Part shown: positions 63,138 through 64,000 of the stretch, piece after piece
Position numbering within the stretch: the stretch's first letter is position 1
Layout: each line of letters begins with the position of its first letter
Assembly (NCBI GenBank): GCA_021029095.1
Contig: JAJOHG010000004.1
Location: forward strand, 62,001 to 126,000
Reading direction: 5' to 3'
Source of the DNA: Phellopilus nigrolimitatus
Taxonomy: Eukaryota; Basidiomycota; Agaricomycetes; Hymenochaetales; Hymenochaetaceae
DNA: 64,000 nt
The notes under the pieces: generated by a model
The model's database searches: none
What the model saw: only the letters and a program-made list of their open reading frames with translations
Told to the model about the DNA's origin: nothing
Made by a program: the position numbers and the translations under genes

Positions 63138-64000
63138 CTATGAATGAGCACGTTTCTTGAACCTGTTGTCCATGCTCATCCTCGCAAGAAGCTCAACAGC
63201 CTCTTGCTTCAGACCCAAACCAAGGGGTGACTCGGCCAGTAACATGGCGTATTCTCCCAAGAGTGAGTTTCGGAAAGGTAATGTGTCGTCGGTCTGTAAA
63301 TACATTAGTATCTGACAAAAGTAGTCCATAGATCAGGATCTAGAAGCTCACACAGACGGCAACGGGGTGATTGAGATTGAAGTGGTAGTTCAGGTGATGG
63401 TCTTCAAGACTCTTGACGGTTTTGCATCTGAGTCATAAATCAGCGCTCATTTTCACGTACGTAGCCATTCTGAATTAAGGGCTGTCGGTGCTTACAGAAG
63501 ATTTGATGACAGGCATATCTCTATGGCGATTCCATGATCAAGGACGTATTTCTTTGCCTCCTCATCCAAAAAAGTTGCATGCCCTACCCGATCTGGTTCA
63601 ATAGACAGAAGCTGCATCGTTTCTTCAGGGCTGTTGGACTCAGTCTGTTGTTGTCGGAATTAGAATCATCTCAAATCAAGTAGATGGGGAAAAGGATAGA
63701 TACTTCGGCAACGTGCAATGTTATTCCTAGGCCGGCTGCTTTTGCTTTTTCAAAAATGCTGGCAAAGAGCTTCATGTCACCTGACTAGATGACGCTGTAA
63801 GTACTACGTATATGTTTGTGAAATAAAATAAATAAAGAAGCTGAAGGTTTACCAAGGGATCTCCACACAAGTCGACGCCTACGAGACGTCGACCGGCTCC
63901 TTTGAGATTTACGGCTATGTCAATGCACTCCTCTGCAACTTCAGGAGACATTCTACGGTCCAAAGCAAGAATATATGCTGCTTCATCCTCGGGATATTTC
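63138..64000 (-). CDS. adenosine/AMP deaminase-like protein (ADAL/MAPDA type), 3' part
   Basis: The gene runs off the right edge. Spliced pieces give MSPEVAEECIDIAVNLKGAG, RRLVGVDLCGDPL, LFASIFEKAKAAGLGITLHV followed by AE, then RVGHATFLDEEAK, IAIEICLSSNLL, HHLNYHFNLNHPVAVC, TDDTLPF and a helical tail ending KKRAHS. VDLxGDP, HVAE, GHATFL, CLSSNLL and CTDDTLPF are the metal- and substrate-binding motifs of the adenosine deaminase family, in the form seen in ADAL enzymes, which deaminate N6-methyl-AMP. The catalytic Glu of HVAE and the Asp pair TDD are present. Only the C-terminal two thirds or so are visible. Confidence 0.88.

Overview
This is nuclear DNA of a basidiomycete fungus, most likely an Agaricomycete. 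The genes are dense and lie on both strands. They are cut by many short introns (about 40-70 bases, GT..AG with a CTRAY-like branch site), and there are no operons. Several proteins belong to mushroom-type families: a DUF6699-like protein, a tail-anchored APSES/Bqt4-like protein, Ser/Thr-rich GPI-anchored secreted proteins and caspase-fold proteins with long linkers. I found no rRNA, tRNA, CRISPR array or intact transposon.

Layout. 0.5-12.5 kb: an S9 serine peptidase (+), a Bqt4-like nuclear-envelope protein (-), a WLM/Wss1-type metalloprotease (-) divergent from 6-phosphofructokinase (+), and a MINDY deubiquitinase (-). 14-19.6 kb: metacaspase-like gene 1 (+), succinate dehydrogenase cytochrome b subunit (-) and an unidentified gene (-). 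19.6-31 kb: a mostly gene-poor, GC-rich stretch holding a DUF6699-like gene (+) and metacaspase-like gene 2 (-). 32-44 kb: PRMT5 (+), a GPI-anchored protein (+) and a roughly 1,890-residue acidic protein ending in a CaaX box (+). 45-50 kb: an unknown mushroom gene (+), an Smr-domain gene (+) and a GC-rich CRIB-motif gene (-). 51-64 kb: DEAD-box helicase DBP2 (-), a Rap/Rsr1-like GTPase (-) divergent from an SR-type cyclophilin (+), eIF4B (-), a secreted GPI-type protein (-) and the 3' part of an adenosine/AMP-deaminase-like gene (-).

Most genes are unlinked housekeeping functions: glycolysis, TCA cycle and respiration, ubiquitin and SUMO or DNA-protein-crosslink proteolysis, arginine methylation, RNA helicase, translation. 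Three themes cross them. Very short exons (10-24 bases) repeatedly carry or split active-site motifs. Three proteins end in predicted farnesylation boxes (CTIM, CVIM, CIVM). Single-base frame breaks occur in many genes of the left half, including ones expected to be essential. The most frequent break is an extra T splitting a CpG, which points to systematic sequence error more than to pseudogenes. DBP2 carries a 749-base intron, far longer than the others, matching the known long autoregulatory intron of its yeast homologue.
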